Of a DNA stretch of 64,000 nucleotides, positions 44,739 to 56,522 are shown piece after piece. How positions within the stretch are numbered: the first letter of the stretch is position 1; every line of letters begins with the position of its first letter. Position numbers and translations under genes: made by a program. The notes below the pieces were generated by a model. The model made no database searches. It was given only the letters and a program-made list of their open reading frames with translations, and was not told the DNA's origin. The stretch is from Scilla litardierei (Eukaryota > Streptophyta > Magnoliopsida > Asparagales > Asparagaceae), in NCBI GenBank assembly GCA_030789695.1, contig CM061141.1, positions 325,423,938-325,487,937 on the forward strand, in the 5' to 3' direction.

Positions 44739-47700
44739 TGTAACGACCCGCTCTCGGGGGCCAGTTACTTATTTGATATTTGCAGGTCCTGCAGTTTACC
44801 AGTGAAATCAACATAGCCACGATGCAGAGACGTACAATAATACTCAAGCCAACAGACATTATTACAGTCCACAAATTAAAAGCACAACAACAATCCAGCA
44901 CTCTCTCACAAACTACATGAAAAGTAAAGCAGAAAGGAAATACATCGAAGGTACATCACACATACACTCTGAATATAAAAGTCGACAATCCCAGGATCGT
45001 GCTACGGCTCTGCGAACTCAGGAGTGCCTAAGTCAACCTGTGCGTTGTCTGCGGTGCCACGGAGATGGAACCGTATGTAAGTCACAACAATTCTAGCGAT
45101 AGAAAATAAGGAGTGCACAAAAATGGAGCAGGCTATAGTAAACAAGTACAGAAAGTAAAGTAAAAAACGAACATGCATGCGAGAGCAATACGTAAAGTGC
45201 TAGTGGTTGTACATGTGTAGTGAGTAAAGTGAATGTAGTGCGTAAAGTAAATGTGACGGTGCTAGTGTAAAAGTAACGTGCAAGAGCAACAATTGTGGCA
45301 TGACATAAGTTAGCAGCAATATTTTAACCAGCAGGCAATAGTAATAACGATAGTAGGACAACCAGGCAGATGTAGTTAGGGGTGGGCATCTGAATATTTG
45401 GATTGGATTATGCCTCAATCCACCATCCGATTCGATTGAATCTGATGATGAAAAATCTGATCCGCATCCACTAATTAAAAAAGTTAATCTGAAAATTCGG
45501 ATGATTAGAATTTTGGTTCGGATACGATTCGGATCGGATTAATATTAGCTTTATTGAAATTTTAAAGTTATTAATGCCACAATTTGTAACTCGTTTCATT
45601 AGATTCTGAAAGTTTAACTTTTAAACACTGAAGTCAATTCCAATGTCGAAACGAAATATCCTTACAAAATCCAAATTGCTAGAATAACATAAAGAAGCTA
45701 TCTCTGTTTGCAATATCTTCATACTAGTTTGCAATATCTTTGTTTGCAATATCTCTGTTTGCTACAAAATACTTTGCTTGCCGACAATCTTCAATTCTTC
45801 ATGCGTAAAAGCTTTGTTGTTTGGCAAATGGCAATGGCCCAAGTTCATGTTGAGACGAGCAGAGCATGCTTTATTTGTACTGTTGTACAGTACATGAAAG
45901 AAAACTGAACAGACGTGAGAGAAGAGAGAGACGAGGAGGCACTGTATCTGCATGGGTCTAGGGAACCGGATGGTACCGATGGGGGGATGCAATTGAGTCT
46001 GTTAGTCTTCTTAACCAATAGCCATGATGCATTGATTCAGGGGCTTTTAGGTAGTAGTGAAAAACAATCGGATTGGATTGAGAATCAGATATTCGGATGA
46101 ACTTAGACAATAACACAATCCGCTCAAAACCTAATCGGATCGGATCACATTCTGTCGGATGAAAACTAAAATCCGAATCCGAATCAGTTTCAAACAGATC
46201 GGTCGGATCTGCTTATTAATAACAAGTCACTTTCATCGGATCGGATATCCGATCTACTTTTTCGGATCGGATCAGGTGGATTCAATCGTTTAATCGGATC
46301 TTTGTCCACCCCTAGATGTAGTAACACTGAAAGTACAAGCAGTCAATAGTAACACTAAAAGCTACGTGACTTATATAGGAAGGTACAGTGTGCGACCATT
46401 GAGCTCATCTCCTACCACAGGGGTGCTCACCCGGGCGGATCCCATTTCACTTTAGTTGGTACATTTCATTTAGTCGGTCGGTACGGTACGGTGCAATGTG
46501 TAGATGGCTCGCGGTCGCTCCCGCACTTTCATTAATATAAGTTTACCACAAAAACTCAGTGAAGTGCCAACTATCTTTAAGCATTCAATTTCAATAAGAT
46601 GTTCCAGCAGTATGATGTCAATGCAGTATATCACTCAGTCATTGTGTTGCAATACGGTATGTCAATTTTGTTGTTCCAAAAGTAAAGACATGATCAAAAG
46701 CATTAACGACACTCCAAAGAGGTTCATTTGTTGAAAAAGTCAAGGCAGAAACCTCAAGAGAGAAAGTCAGTCCTGAGTAATGATTTGAAGTCCAACAACT
46801 AAGACACCGATCCATGCTTCGAGCATGCGGTATTTCCATTTAGTACACTATTTTCCATTACGTACACTATCTAAGTTTCTAAGGTTAGAATTTACTGTGA
46901 CTTACGCTATCAGGCTCGTCGTAGCAAGACGAGGAGTTAGAGTGCGAGAATTGGTACCCGCAAACACACGAAATTACTAGTTAATGGCTACACTAATTAC
47001 TATTTAATTAATTGGTCGTTTTGATTTTTAAAACTGGTTGAAATGGTGTCGGAAAGCGTTCTAAATTTTTATATAAGCTAGATATGATGAAAATAATTTT
47101 AATGCAAGAAGAAATATTTTTCTGAAGCCTATAGTAATTTTTCGTAATTTTAGAAGCTTAAAAATCAATTTAAAACTAATTAAAAATGAGAAAACGATTT
47201 TTCATTATATATTTCAAATATTTCTCTAGGACAAACCACACGTCGGAATTCTTCCAACAAGGGGTCAAAACGACCGTCTCGAAGATTACTATTGCATAAA
47301 ATTTTATCACATATCAGTGTATGTGAAAATAAGGAGTTACGAATTTTTAAAAGAAAGTAACGCATTTAAAATTTCGGCTTAAAATTAATTCTGAAAAAAA
47401 TAAGTATCAGATTGAGAAGAAACTAGCGCCATTGGGTCCAGAATATTATTTCTGATTTTCTGGAGCTAGTTTCATATTTTTCTGGGGCTTACATAATTAG
47501 TTATGGATTTAAAACCATGATATCCCTTTAATTAATTAATTAAAAATGAAAATACGAAATATTCTCATATTTACGATTGTGCCACTGGAGTGTTACCGTC
47601 GTTCTCCCGTTTTTGACAGCGGCGGAGGGGGCGTGCGGCGATCGGGGCGGTGGAGCGACGGCGGAGCAGGCGACCCCGGTGATGGTGGTGCAGCGGCGGC

Positions 47701-48730
47701 GGCGTGGCGGCGGTCTCCGCTCGGAGCAGCGGCGGCGATCAAAGGGAGCGGCGCTGGGGCGTTTTCAGGTGGTGGCGAGGCGTTCGTCGGCGACGGGAGG
47801 GTCGGAGGTCGGCGGTGAGTCGGAGAGCGGCGGTCGAGGCGGTGAGTCGGAGAGCGGCGGTCGAGGCCTTCGGCGAGAGTGAGAGAGTGGATCAGAGAGA
47901 GGGAGAGAGTGAACGACGGAGAGAGGCAGAGAGTGAAGCGCGGAAATTTTTTTAGGGGACTGGGTTTGAACAAAACGGAGAGAGAGAGAGATAGAGGCTG
48001 AGTGTGTTAATACAAAGAGGGGGGTTTATATAGGTATTAGAATGGCTAAAGTGTAATAATGGGGGTAGATGAAGGGGGGTAGATGAGGGGTTAGATGGGG
48101 GTTAGATAGGAGGGTTAGATTTGAATGATTTCAGATTTAACCACAAAGGGGTGGGTAGATGGGATTTGATTAGGGTTAAGTAGGTTATTAGCGATTGTAA
48201 TTAGCAAAGCAGAGGAATACAAACTCGTTTTTGCAAACGACTCCGAAAAATTACGAAAACATACCCACGAGATCGTATCGTCACGAGAATTGCGAGTACG
48301 AAGTCCGTTTTGGGATTTGAGCTACACAGATACTAGTTTTAGGCCAAAACGTTTAGAAAGCGGGTTTGCGGGTTCTAGGTTGAAACGATATCAGAAAATT
48401 ACGAAATTAATATGGGGAGCTCTAAATGATCATACGATGTCACTGTAGAAGTTTGAAAACGTTTTGAAAATGTTTGAATAGAAAATTAATTCGTCAAGTC
48501 AAAATGGTAATTATTGAAAATGAATTTTTATCGAAATTGTTTTGAGTGTTGGAGGAGATCTGAAAATACAGAAATACATTATAATTAGTCTCGTGCTTAA
48601 AAATATTTTTCTAGGAATTTTTGAAATCAGTTTTGTTATAAAACTCTTGACCATCATTTATAAAGTAACAATTTTTTAAAATGCGTAAAAAATACGTAAA
48701 GTGAAGTGTTAAAAAATACTGGTCGTTACA
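44739..48730 (-). repeat. 3' LTR of a minus-strand gypsy-type element (about 3.05 kb plus hAT insert)
   Basis: Ends are the 10-bp inverted repeat TGTAACGACC (44739) and GGTCGTTACA (48730). On the minus strand it is preceded by a purine tract (AAGGAGTGTAGGA). A promoter-like CTATATAAACC lies near 48020-48032 on the minus strand, followed by a GC-rich leader (about 47590-47960) full of CGGCGG, in which long frames open on both strands by composition alone. The left 1.1 kb matches 50204-51308. A 938-bp hAT-like element at 45377-46314 interrupts it. Confidence 0.82.
45377..46314. mobile_element. hAT-like element (938 bp) inside the gypsy LTR
   Basis: Ends TAGGGGTGGGCA and TGTCCACCCCTA (inverted, with one mismatch). 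The 8-bp target duplication GATGTAGT is at 45369-45376 and 46315-46322. The sister LTR keeps the empty site GATGTAGT once at 50834-50841. Subterminal repeats of the CGGATCGGAT type lie on both sides. No transposase ORF. Confidence 0.93.
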
Positions 48731-48998
48731 TCCTACACTCCTTAAAATAATTCCGTCCTCGTAATTTCAAACTTAGTAAAATAGATAATTGATGTTATGA
48801 AGAAGCTCAAGCAAATAAATGATAGAAAGATATTATGGAATATAATGTGATATCACAGCATCTAGAAAACAAGAGATGCTGTTTATGAATTCATACTATC
48901 AACATGGCTTCTATAGTTAGTCTCAAGACTAGCGTTAACATAATAGCTACGATGATATAATGGTATGGGATACTAATTGCAAATGAACGAGTATAATA
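48731..48998 (-). other. short 3' non-coding part of the gypsy-type element
   Basis: Lies between the end of the Gag frame and the 3' LTR on the minus strand. Only about 270 bases long: protease, RT, RNase H and integrase are absent, so the element carries gag only. Confidence 0.7.
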
Positions 48999-50078
48999 TC
49001 AAAAGCGATAATTCATACCTCCAATCACCTGGTCGATGGCCCCGACATCTTCTGTGATCATCGTGTAGGCCTGTCGTTGCGGAGGCGGTGATGGTCGATG
49101 AGAAGCGTCTCCAGCAGGGGCAGCAGTGGTGGCAGTGGCAGTAACGCGTACTCTTGCATCTGGGCAATCCCTAGCAGCATGATCTTCCGCTCTACAAATC
49201 AGGCAGAGATTCAGGTACCAACGGCACTCTGATTTCAAATGTCCAGGCCTACCACAATGGTGACACATTGGACGTTGCGGTGGTGCATGTCTCTTGAACT
49301 GGGTCTGCTGGATCGGGCGATACATCTGGTCGGATGATGGCTGACGGCTGGGTCCAGCAGTAGTTGTTGGAAGTGGGGGCCTTCTGGAAGGGACATCCAT
49401 CGCACGCCTTTCTTATCTCTCAATGAACTCATGTTCACGAGCAGCAGCCAGGACCTCAGTGTGAGTGCACAGTGGACGTCCGACTAAGTTTCGACGGATC
49501 TCTATGTTGAGACCCTGCTTGAAGCGTCGGGCTCGGGCCATGGGAGTGGCAATCATTTCGGGAGCAAAACAGCTCAGCAAGGTGAATCGGGCATCATACT
49601 GTTCCACTGTCATGGAACCTTGTTTCAACCAGACGAATTGTGCCTGAAGTTCCATCTGAGCCTCAGGGGAGAAATATTGGGTATGGAAAAGTTCAGTGAA
49701 CGTCGCCCATTTGATCGCTCGTTGAAGACGATCTTCTTCAGAGCTCCACCAGACTCTGGCTCCATCCGTCAGTTGGGACCTGGCAGTGTCCACCCAAGCA
49801 TGCTTTCTGATCTGAGTTGCTCTCAGGTTCTCTTCAGTACTTCCTAGACATTCTTCAGCCTTCATCGGACCATCCTCACCATTCCAGGTCTTCGGGTGGA
49901 GGGAGTGAAATTGTTGTATGCCTCCCACAAGATGATATTCTCCCTTGATAGCTTGGACCATCTCTTGTAATGCGAGATCAGAGATCTGATGCACTGTGGG
50001 AGCTGGTCCGTTGTTGGTCTGGTTGCTGGCTCCGGATTGGTCAGCTCCATTGGGGATCTCCGAGGTGTTTCTGTTCAT
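48999..50078 (-). pseudogene. gag: Ty3/gypsy-type Gag with one in-frame stop
   Basis: Minus-strand ATG at 50078-50076. The retrotransposon gag domain includes KTWNGEDGPMKAEECL, ARVWWSSEEDR, FHTQYFSPEAQMELQAQF and EQYDARFTLLSCFAPEM. TAA at 49415-49413 cuts the frame after EHEFIER. The same frame resumes at once and carries two zinc knuckles, CHHCGRPGHLKSEC and CLICRAEDHAARDC, to the stop near 48999. In related Gag proteins a Q is common at such a position, so CAA to TAA is likely (inference). The composition fits chromovirus-like or related plant gypsy Gag. There is no pol. Confidence 0.82.
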
Positions 50079-50203
50079 CTTTCGGGCGCCAAACCTGCAT
50101 TCATAGAAAAATGTCAGCTTAGTCGAGCATTATATACAGTCATCCTGATCTTGCTATATTGTTCACGAGGTATTTAGTGCGGACCTGCATGGGCCACCAA
50201 ACT

Positions 50204-51308
50204 TGTAACGACCCGCTCTCGGGGGCCAGTTACTTATTTGATATTTGCAGGTCCTGCAGTTTACCAGTGAAATCAACATAGCCACGATGCAGAGACGTAC
50301 AATAATACTCAAGCCAACAGACATTATTACAGCCCACAAATTAAAAGTACAACAACAATCCAGTACTATCTCATAAACTACATGAAAAGTAAAGCAGAAA
50401 GGAAATACATCGAAGGTACATCACACATACACTCCGAATATAAAAGTCGACAGTCCCAGGATCGTGCTACGGCTCTGCGAACTCAGGAGTGCCCAAGTCA
50501 ACCTGTGCGTTGTCTGCGGTGCCACAGAGATGGAACCGTAGGTAATTCACAACAATTCTAGCGATAGAAAATAAGGAGTGCACAAAAATGGAGCATGCTA
50601 TAGTAAACAAGTGCAGAAAGTAAAGTAAAAAACAAACATGCATGCGAGAGCAATAAGTAAAGTGCTAGTGGCTGTACAGGTGTAGTGAGTAAAGTGAATG
50701 TAGTGCGTAAAGTAAAGGTGACGGTGCAAGTGTAAAAGTAACGTGCAAGAGCAACAAATGTGGCATGGCATAAGGTAGCAGCAATATTTTAACCAGCAGG
50801 CAATAGTAATGACGATAGTAAGACAACCAGGCAGATGTAGTAACACTGAAAGTACAAGCAGGCAATAATAACACTAAAAGCTACGTGACTTATATAGGAA
50901 GGTACAGTGTGCGACCATTGAGCTCATCTCTTGACACAGGGGCGCTCACCCGGGTGGATCCCATTTCACTTTAGTCGGTACATTTCATTTAGTCGGTCGG
51001 TACGGTACAGTGCAATGTGTAGATGGCTCGCGGTTGCTCCCGCACTTTCACTAATATAAGTTTACTCCAAAAACTCAATGCAGTGCCAACTATCTTTAAG
51101 CATTCAATTTCAATAAGATGTTCCAGCAGTATGATGTCAATGCAGCATATCACTCAGTCACTGTGTTGCAATACGGTATGTCAATTTTGTTGTTCCAAAA
51201 GTAAAGACATGATCAAAAGCATTAATGACACTCCAAAGAGCTTTATTTGTTGAAAAAGTTAAAGCAGAAACCTCAAGAGAGAATTTCAATCCTGAGCAAT
51301 GATTTTAA
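50204..51308 (-). repeat. 5' LTR of the gypsy-type element, cut by the Sirevirus derivative
   Basis: Starts TGTAACGACCC at 50204 and matches 44739 onward (offset 5465) until 51308, where TGTTGAGTATT of the next element begins. The remainder of this LTR must lie beyond the nested elements, right of the window. The region 50079-50203 holds the primer-site area and leader of the element on the minus strand. Confidence 0.85.
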
Positions 51309-53147
51309 TGTTGAGTATTGATTCCCCGAATTTTGTTTTGGATGATGAGCAAACATAAATATCGTATACTAACTGTTTGTGAGCGCAGTTATGGAGATCG
51401 TCGCCAAAATACCACGTACATCAAAAGCGACGTCTCAAGACTTCTCAATACGTGTGATCGTGTGCCTCAAGCTTCGTTAAAGCTCAAGGAGTTTTATTGA
51501 AGTCAAGAATGAAGATTGAAGCTTTGAAGACGGCTCGTAAGGTTTATTTTATAGTCTTCTAGCTTCATAGAATAGAATGTTAAGCCTTGAGTAGGACTTA
51601 CAATTTAATCTTTATTTCGCTCATATCTTAGAGCTAGGACTATCATAGAAGCCATTAGAAACTTTTCCGAAGCCTATCGCTTCTTCCCTCGGCTTCTAGT
51701 GAATGTTAGTTGGTTCAAGTAGAAGAGCCAACCGACTAGATGACGATCTAGTCGGTCGGCAACTCTACATGAACCGACTAGAATGCCTTGCTCTTTTCAG
51801 CTCATTCCTGTTGATCAATTAGTCGGTCAAAGAAGGTTCACCGACCGACTAGATGACGATCTAGTCGGTTAGGAATCCTTCTTAAACCGCCTAGTTTACC
51901 TCCTTCAATTTCAGCTCAGTTACTGTTTATAGTTAGTCGGTCAAAGAAGGTTCATCGACCAACTAGTTGTGAATCTAGTCGGTTAGGAATCTTTCTTGGA
52001 CCGACTAGTTGAACTTCCATTTTTGAGCCTGAGCTACTGTTTCTAGTTAGTCGGTCAAAGAACGTTTGTCGACCGACTAGTTGAGAAACTAGTCGGTCAG
52101 CATTTGTTCTTAAACCGACTAAGTCATCTTGATGTCAGCCTATTCTATTTCGACTATTAGTCGGTCAAAGAGCATTCACCGACTGACTAGTTGTGAAACT
52201 AGTCGGTCGGCAAGTCTTCTTAGACCGACTAGTTGTCATCTCCTGTACTTCGACCTTTTGGTTGTTTTAGTGTTAGTCGGTCTACGTTGTATCACCGACC
52301 GACTAGATGATGAACTAGTCGGTCAGTGATCCTTCTTTGACCGACTAGTCTGGTTCAGAATAGAGCCGTTGGGAACTTTTCCAACAAGATTTTCCTTGCC
52401 TCTATAAATACTAACCTGATTCGTTTGAGGCAAGGTTAGAGGTCCATTATCCAAGTATTTTCAGACCTAAGAGAAGAGTTTTCTCAAGCTAATTCCAAGC
52501 TCTCTCTTCCTCACAAGAATCTCTCCCTTCACTCTTTGAGCCAATATCCTCAAGAGAGATTCTCTCCATTGTGAGCCACTCAAGCCAAGGGCTTTGAATC
52601 TAAGGACACCAACCTCATCCTAGCCATCTATTGCTGTCCATCTTGGTGGAGCTAGGGCTTGGTGTCATCATCTTCCCCAAAATCCTTCTTGCCCTAATAA
52701 TTGGTAAGTTCTCTCAAGGCATAGGATTTTGTAGGTAAGTGTTTATTTCATTTCAATCGTTATTTGAATTGTGTCTCTCGGTTGTGAGAGAGGGTGTGAT
52801 CTCGGTTTGTGGGAGTCACATGTCATTTGTATGATTTGGTCTTGTGAAGGTTTTTCACAAGAATTTCATAGTGCTAAATCTTGAGTTAGGGTTTCTAACT
52901 CAAGTATCCGGAGGGGATCCGGATGGTTGGGACGTAGGATCACCGGGAACAAGCCGGGGAGACTTGGGTGGATCCGAACCCGTTACATGTTTTGTTTGCG
53001 TATGTTTTAATTCTTGTGATTGTTGTTTATTCCGCATTGTCGTTTGTTCATTGCACAATAGTTAGGAATAACTCTCTTAATTATTTTAAGTACTATTCAC
53101 CCCCCCCCCTCTAGTACGTGTGCAGTAGCTACCACAGGGTTACAACA
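51309..53147 (+). repeat. first LTR of the gag-only Sirevirus derivative (1839 bp)
   Basis: TGTTGAG...ACAACA. A palindrome array of GACCGACTAG/CTAGTCGGTC units lies at about 51731-52350, followed by TATA box CTCTATAAATAC near 52400. Related to the 20127-21876 LTR in design but clearly diverged in sequence. Confidence 0.93.
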
Positions 53148-53149
53148 AT

Positions 53150-53161
53150 TGGTATCAGAGC
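53150..53161 (+). other. primer binding site, initiator-Met tRNA
   Basis: TGGTATCAGAGC two bases after the LTR end, identical to the site of the full-length element. Confidence 0.93.
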
Positions 53162-53188
53162 AAAGGTTAAAGCTAGAAGGTCAAAGCT

Positions 53189-55393
53189 ATGACAAACAGC
53201 GACTACAACGTCTTCAAGGATCGTCAAGGGGCTTCTTCAGTTTTGGAAGGGCAATCTTCATCTAGGCCTCCCTCCTTCAATGGTACCAATTACGGATACT
53301 GGAAATGCCGGATGGAAACCTTCCTCCGAAGCGCTTCACTTTGGAGAGCCACGATGAATGAGTATGTCGAGCCCGCCGAACAAGATTTCGCGAAGTGGAC
53401 TCCCGCGGAGGTAACTAATGCCAAGGCCATGAATGCCTTGCAATGCGCATTGGAGCCCGAAGACTTCAATAAGATATGCACATGTAAGAGTGCATATCAA
53501 ATATGGAACTCCCTCCTCATCTTGCATGGAGGGACGAGTAGGGTAAGGGATTCTAAACTCATTGTTGTGAATAAAGATTTCGAACTATTTCATATGCAAC
53601 AGGGTGAGAAGATGAAGGAGTATTATGCTCGCTTCGTCGACATCACTAACGAGTTGGAAGCTCTGGGGAAAACCTACACCCAAAATGAGAAAGTCTCAAA
53701 GATCATCGATGGACTTCCTTCTTGTTGGGAAAAGCATACCTTCGCCATCGAGGAAGGTAATGACATGAAAACATATACTGTCACACAACTAATGGGTACC
53801 TTGATGTCATACGAGGTACGCAAGGATAGCAAGCTCATGATGAAAGAAAAGATGAAGTCGTACTTGAAGCAAGACGAGCCAAAGAAAAAGGCGATTGCAT
53901 ACAAGGCCGCTCCATCTACCGATGATGAAGAATCGGAAGAAGAATCAGAAGAAGAATCGGAAGAAGAGTTGGACATGGAAGCTTTGGCCGATATGGCAAA
54001 GAAGTTCAACCGATTCTTCCGACAAGCTAAGTTGAATCGTAAATCAAAATTTACTTCGACTAATGCTTCTACTCCCGTGTGTTATAAATGCAACAAACCA
54101 GGACATATCAAGCCGGATTGTCCTCTCTACAAACACAAGGGGAAGTGGAAGGCATCCAAATACGACAAGTCGAGAAGGCACAAGAAAGGACTTGTAGGCA
54201 CTTTCACCGACTCCGACTCCTTAAGTGGAGAGTCGGACGATGAAAGAGTGGAGAAAGCACACACGTGCTTCATGGGAAAAGAGGATCGTGATCAAGAGAC
54301 CTCCTCCGATGAAAACGAGGATGGAAGCGAGGATGAAGGCGAAGAGGTAACCACCGATGAACTTAGATTAGCAAATGAACAACTTTGGAATAAGTTTTCT
54401 AATTTGGCTACTAGATTCATTAAGACTAAAAATGAGCTAGATAGTCTTAAAAACTCGCCTAAGCCTATCATCGTCAACAACGACACCGTTGTTGAAGGGT
54501 TGAGAAATGAGATTGTAAATCTCAAATCTCAACTTGAGCATGTTCATATCGAGGATTCGGATGAACATGTGATAGCGGATTTGACGTCTCAAAACTCAAC
54601 TTTGAGTATTGAGAATAAAAATCTCAAGTCACGTGTTTGTGCAATCGCATCGCAAGTGTCCACTTTGGATGCTTCTTTGCATTCTCTCACCGAGAAGCAT
54701 GAGCGCACATTAGGCCGAATTCATGAATTCAATAAAGGTAAGGGCCATTTGGATAATATCCTAAATGACTTACCTCTGGCCAATCATCACATTGGTTTGG
54801 GGTATAAGATGGGAGATTCATCCAAATCGTCCGCCACCTTTGTTAGGCCATCTTCCGATGCTTCTACTAGTGGAAGTAAACACTTCATGGGTAGTTCTTC
54901 TACCAATGATGCTTCCGCTAAGAACACGCCCCCATTTGGAAAGAAACCCACTTTGGGTGGACCTCCAAAGAAGGGTCATGCTTTCATGTATACCATGCCA
55001 CGTAGGAACACACATCCTACCCCACATATTAGCACATATGATGATTTCTATGCTCCGCATCCACGAGCACGTGCACACCATGTGAGACACACTCATGCAC
55101 GTGTTCCTCCACATTCATATGCTCATCCTCATTATCATATGAATAATTATCATCATGCACCTTTGCATCAAGTTCCTTATGCCTATCCACGACATGCATC
55201 ACGTAGAAATCAACAACGCATGCATGCTCCCAATAGGATTGGGGCTCCCAAAATCTTCACGATTTGGAGCCCAAAGGACACAAACATGAATGAAAAACAA
55301 GTGTATATGAATTCTTATTTTATGAATGTCGTTCATAATGATAATTATGTGGGGAAGTCTAAGTCCAATTGGGCTTGGCTTCCAAAAGTCTAA
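53189..55393 (+). CDS. gag: Gag of the gag-only Sirevirus derivative (734 residues, intact)
   Basis: Opens at ATG 53189 and ends TAA 55391-55393. Same architecture as the 746-residue Gag at 21904: FNGTNYGYWKCRMETFL, LPSCWEKHTFAIEE, a CYKCNKPGHIKPDC zinc knuckle, an E/S-rich acidic repeat (EESEEESEEE), a coiled-coil region and a His/Arg-rich tail ending SNWAWLPKV. The first Gag has a four-residue AEVA insertion near residue 75 relative to this one. The open frame in an element without pol suggests either recent origin or selection to keep Gag. Confidence 0.93.
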   Translation: MTNSDYNVFKDRQGASSVLEGQSSSRPPSFNGTNYGYWKCRMETFLRSASLWRATMNEYVEPAEQDFAKWTPAEVTNAKAMNALQCALEPEDFNKICTCKSAYQIWNSLLILHGGTSRVRDSKLIVVNKDFELFHMQQGEKMKEYYARFVDITNELEALGKTYTQNEKVSKIIDGLPSCWEKHTFAIEEGNDMKTYTVTQLMGTLMSYEVRKDSKLMMKEKMKSYLKQDEPKKKAIAYKAAPSTDDEESEEESEEESEEELDMEALADMAKKFNRFFRQAKLNRKSKFTSTNASTPVCYKCNKPGHIKPDCPLYKHKGKWKASKYDKSRRHKKGLVGTFTDSDSLSGESDDERVEKAHTCFMGKEDRDQETSSDENEDGSEDEGEEVTTDELRLANEQLWNKFSNLATRFIKTKNELDSLKNSPKPIIVNNDTVVEGLRNEIVNLKSQLEHVHIEDSDEHVIADLTSQNSTLSIENKNLKSRVCAIASQVSTLDASLHSLTEKHERTLGRIHEFNKGKGHLDNILNDLPLANHHIGLGYKMGDSSKSSATFVRPSSDASTSGSKHFMGSSSTNDASAKNTPPFGKKPTLGGPPKKGHAFMYTMPRRNTHPTPHISTYDDFYAPHPRARAHHVRHTHARVPPHSYAHPHYHMNNYHHAPLHQVPYAYPRHASRRNQQRMHAPNRIGAPKIFTIWSPKDTNMNEKQVYMNSYFMNVVHNDNYVGKSKSNWAWLPKV

Positions 55394-56522
55394 TTTCTTA
55401 GGACCCAATGTCCTTGGGTACCATGAAATGATATTTTATCTTTAGGTACTCAAGGATAAGAGAAGGAGCATCAAATCAAATTTTAGCTCCATATTAAGTT
55501 TTTCTAGGTTCAATCCACCATGGGATACCAACCGTACCAACTCATTGATTTGCAAAGGATTTTTCATTCAAATAGAGTTGATGGTGCTTAAGTGCTGCAC
55601 CAAAGTAGGGGGAGCTTAATGTTGTAAGTATATTCTTACTTTTGATTTACATTGGTATCCATGTGTGTTAAATGCATCCATTGGTAGATTATATTACGTT
55701 TGGTATCATTTTGTGTCATTTTGTTTGCTAGAATTGCTTATGCCATTGTTCTATGATGTTCTATCTATTTTTGGCATAACACTTTTGCATATTACTTTTG
55801 GTATCAATTTGCTACTTTTGGTATTCTCATTGGTTTTATTTGTCTCTGATGTTGATTTTGGAGAGTATGTTCCAAAACTCAATAGGTAAAATTGATTTGA
55901 GTTTTGATGATTTCGTTTTTCGATTTTCGCTTATGGATTGATGATTTCGTATTTCGATTTTCGCCTATGGCTTGGTGATTTTGTTTTTCGATTTTCGCCT
56001 ATGGTTTGATGATTTCGTTTTACGATTTTCGCCTATGGCTTGAGAATTTCGTTTTTCGTTTTTCGACTATGGTCTCATTGGCACGCTTTGCTTTTATTCG
56101 GTGTTTTACATTTGATATTTTACATTGGTGTCATTTGGACCGTGTAAGTATTCTTCAACTCCCGTGCTTTATGTTTTAGCCATTGGTTTTGTCGTTGATC
56201 TCCTCCCGCTCTTTTTGCTAATGCCAAAGGGGGAGAGAATTAATAATGACAATGTGCTAATTGATAATTCAAAGCGATTTACCGTGAATCTAATTTGATA
56301 TGTTAGATTCAGGGGGAGTGAAGATATAAAATGTGGATTTAGATCCTATATGTCAATAATTGGTTCATATTTCATATCTTCCTCATCTGCTTGATGCGTA
56401 TGATTAATATTTAATACGAGACTAACGTGTCATCAATGCAGGGGGAGTAAGTAAATTTCAATTGAATCATTATTATTGATTATTATTTATGTTGGTTTGT
56501 CATCACCAAAAAGGGGGAGAAT
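55388..56522 (+). other. pol-deleted internal region with purine tracts and 34-bp repeats
   Basis: Starts with the intron-like gag-pol junction (GTCTAAT...TTTAG, 55388-55445), then only about 170 bases resembling the start of pol (GTACTCAAGGATAAG). About five copies of a 34-bp unit with core GATTTCG..TTTTCGCCTATGG lie at 55906-56075. Purine tracts occur near 55606, 56226, 56310, 56440 and 56511 (CAAAGGGGGAGAG, CAGGGGGAGTGAAG and similar), the last adjoining the next LTR. Confidence 0.8.

Noticed and set aside
47593..47973. Overlapping 90-126 codon frames on both strands, Pro/Arg/Gly-rich
   Set aside because: They come from CGG-rich composition in an LTR leader. No conserved domain and frames open on several phases at once.
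44160..48730. A new autonomous DNA transposon suggested by the long inverted repeat
   Set aside because: The arms are LTR sequence with TGTAACGACC/GGTCGTTACA ends, and the structure is explained by two related LTR elements in opposite orientation.
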